A DNA stretch of 6,514 nucleotides from assembly GCA_017476965.1 (NCBI GenBank), contig JAFUXX010000474.1, positions 1 to 6,514 of the forward strand, read 5' to 3'. Under the pieces are notes generated by a model that saw only the letters and a program-made list of their open reading frames with translations, did no database searches and was not told where the DNA came from. This document shows positions 6,107 through 6,514 of this stretch, piece by piece. Both the position numbers and the translations under genes were made by a program. Positions within the stretch are counted from its first letter, which is position 1. Every line of letters starts with the position of its first letter. Origin of the DNA: Kiritimatiellia bacterium (GTDB taxonomy: Bacteria; Verrucomicrobiota; Kiritimatiellia; RFP12; UBA3636).

Positions 6107-6514
6107 AGCCGCCGATTTCGATCACCGCCGTCGCCGTGTATCCGGCGAACGAGGACGACGAACCGCCCGAGACGGAGTTGGTGGACGAATAGGACGAAGA
6201 CTGCGACGCGGAGGACGACGAACCGCCGGAGCCGACGGCGGACGCCGTCACCTTCACGGTGGCGTTGCTCACGCCCGAAGCCGCGGTGAACACCACGGTT
6301 TCGCCCTTGTGCGCGGAGAGCGAGCCCGCGCCGTCCGTGTCCAGGGTCCAGACGTACTCGCCCCACCCGCTCGCGGTGATCGCGACGCTCTGCCCCGGAC
6401 GCACCGACGCGTGGCCCGGCGACACCGAAATCGAGTACGAGTCGGACGATTCGCAGCCGGCCAGCGCGGCCGCGAAGGCCAGCGCCGCGACGGCCGCGGC
6501 CGCCGCGGTGCGGC
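6105..6514 (-). CDS. Putative lipoprotein with one Ig-like repeat, N-terminus cut by window edge
   Basis: The visible 135 residues begin inside an Ala-rich signal peptide. They contain a textbook lipobox, Leu-Ala-Gly-Cys, with the lipidated Cys encoded at 6453-6455, followed by ESSDS. A single beta-rich repeat follows (ISVSPGHASVRPGQSVAITA, then SGWGEYVWTLDTDGAGSLS and GETVVFTAAS). Next come a Ser/Gly-rich stretch of about 30 residues and a closing strand TATAVIEIGG. Repeat layout and the GCESS anchor match the downstream gene, so the two are paralogues by tandem duplication. Only a few N-terminal residues should be missing. The Ser-rich tract interrupts the Ig-like unit before its last strand rather than following it. 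A GTG at 6425 is a possible start but would discard the signal peptide and is rejected. The role is unknown; the protein is probably exposed at the envelope. Confidence 0.75.
   Translation of the reverse strand, partial: RTAAAAAVAALAFAAALAGCESSDSYSISVSPGHASVRPGQSVAITASGWGEYVWTLDTDGAGSLSAHKGETVVFTAASGVSNATVKVTASAVGSGGSSSSASQSSSYSSTNSVSGGSSSSFAGYTATAVIEIGG
6151..6227 (-). repeat. In-frame 17-bp direct repeat encoding the Gly/Ser tract
   Basis: The 17-mer gaggacgacgaaccgcc (plus-strand sense) occurs at 6151-6167 and again at 6211-6227, exactly 60 bp (20 codons) apart. On the coding strand each copy encodes GGSSSS. The copies bracket the Ser-rich insertion of the upstream lipoprotein. A multiple-of-three period would let the tract expand or contract without a frameshift. 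Confidence 0.6.

Noticed and set aside
1..6514. A new defence, mobile or CRISPR-like system
   Set aside because: No repeats with regular spacers, transposase, integrase, nuclease or toxin-antitoxin genes are visible. Three of the five genes belong to well-known metabolic families.

Overview
The window is a GC-rich, gene-dense bacterial segment carrying five protein genes, two of them cut by the window edges. No RNA genes, CRISPR arrays, insertion sequences or phage genes are visible. Three things suggest an anaerobic, glycan-degrading bacterium, possibly of the Verrucomicrobiota/Kiritimatiellota/Lentisphaerota (PVC) type: two cytosolic exo-glycosidases, a ferredoxin-dependent oxoacid oxidoreductase, and Ala-rich lipoproteins with Ig-like repeats in GC-rich DNA. 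The phylum is an inference from gene style, not a sequence match. Three of the four visible start codons lack a Shine-Dalgarno sequence.

Left part (1-3502): a divergent pair of glycoside hydrolases. On the minus strand is a GH20 beta-N-acetylhexosaminidase (1-1500, C-terminus outside the window) with the catalytic Asp-Glu pair. On the plus strand is a GH2 enzyme (1664-3502) with both catalytic glutamates. The 163-bp spacer holds a candidate sigma70-type promoter in each direction plus several short inverted repeats, so the pair may be co-regulated. Neither protein has a signal peptide. Both probably trim imported oligosaccharides in the cytoplasm, removing terminal HexNAc and a second beta-linked sugar.

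Middle (3477-5285, minus): a complete iorA, the alpha subunit of indolepyruvate:ferredoxin oxidoreductase, with its thiamine diphosphate and two ferredoxin-type motifs. It converges on the GH2 gene, and the two 3' ends overlap by 26 bp across a perfect 9-bp-arm palindrome. The partner iorB is not next to it on either side.

Right part (5374-6514, minus): two tandem, paralogous small lipoproteins 8 bp apart. The upstream one is cut at its N-terminus by the window edge. They share a Gly-Cys-Glu-Ser-Ser lipidation site and about 80-residue beta-rich Ig-like repeats, one in the upstream gene and two in the downstream gene, with Ser-rich low-complexity segments. Their function is unknown. They are the least ordinary part of the window. 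The rest is recognisable metabolism, and I see no clear evidence of a new defence or mobile system.
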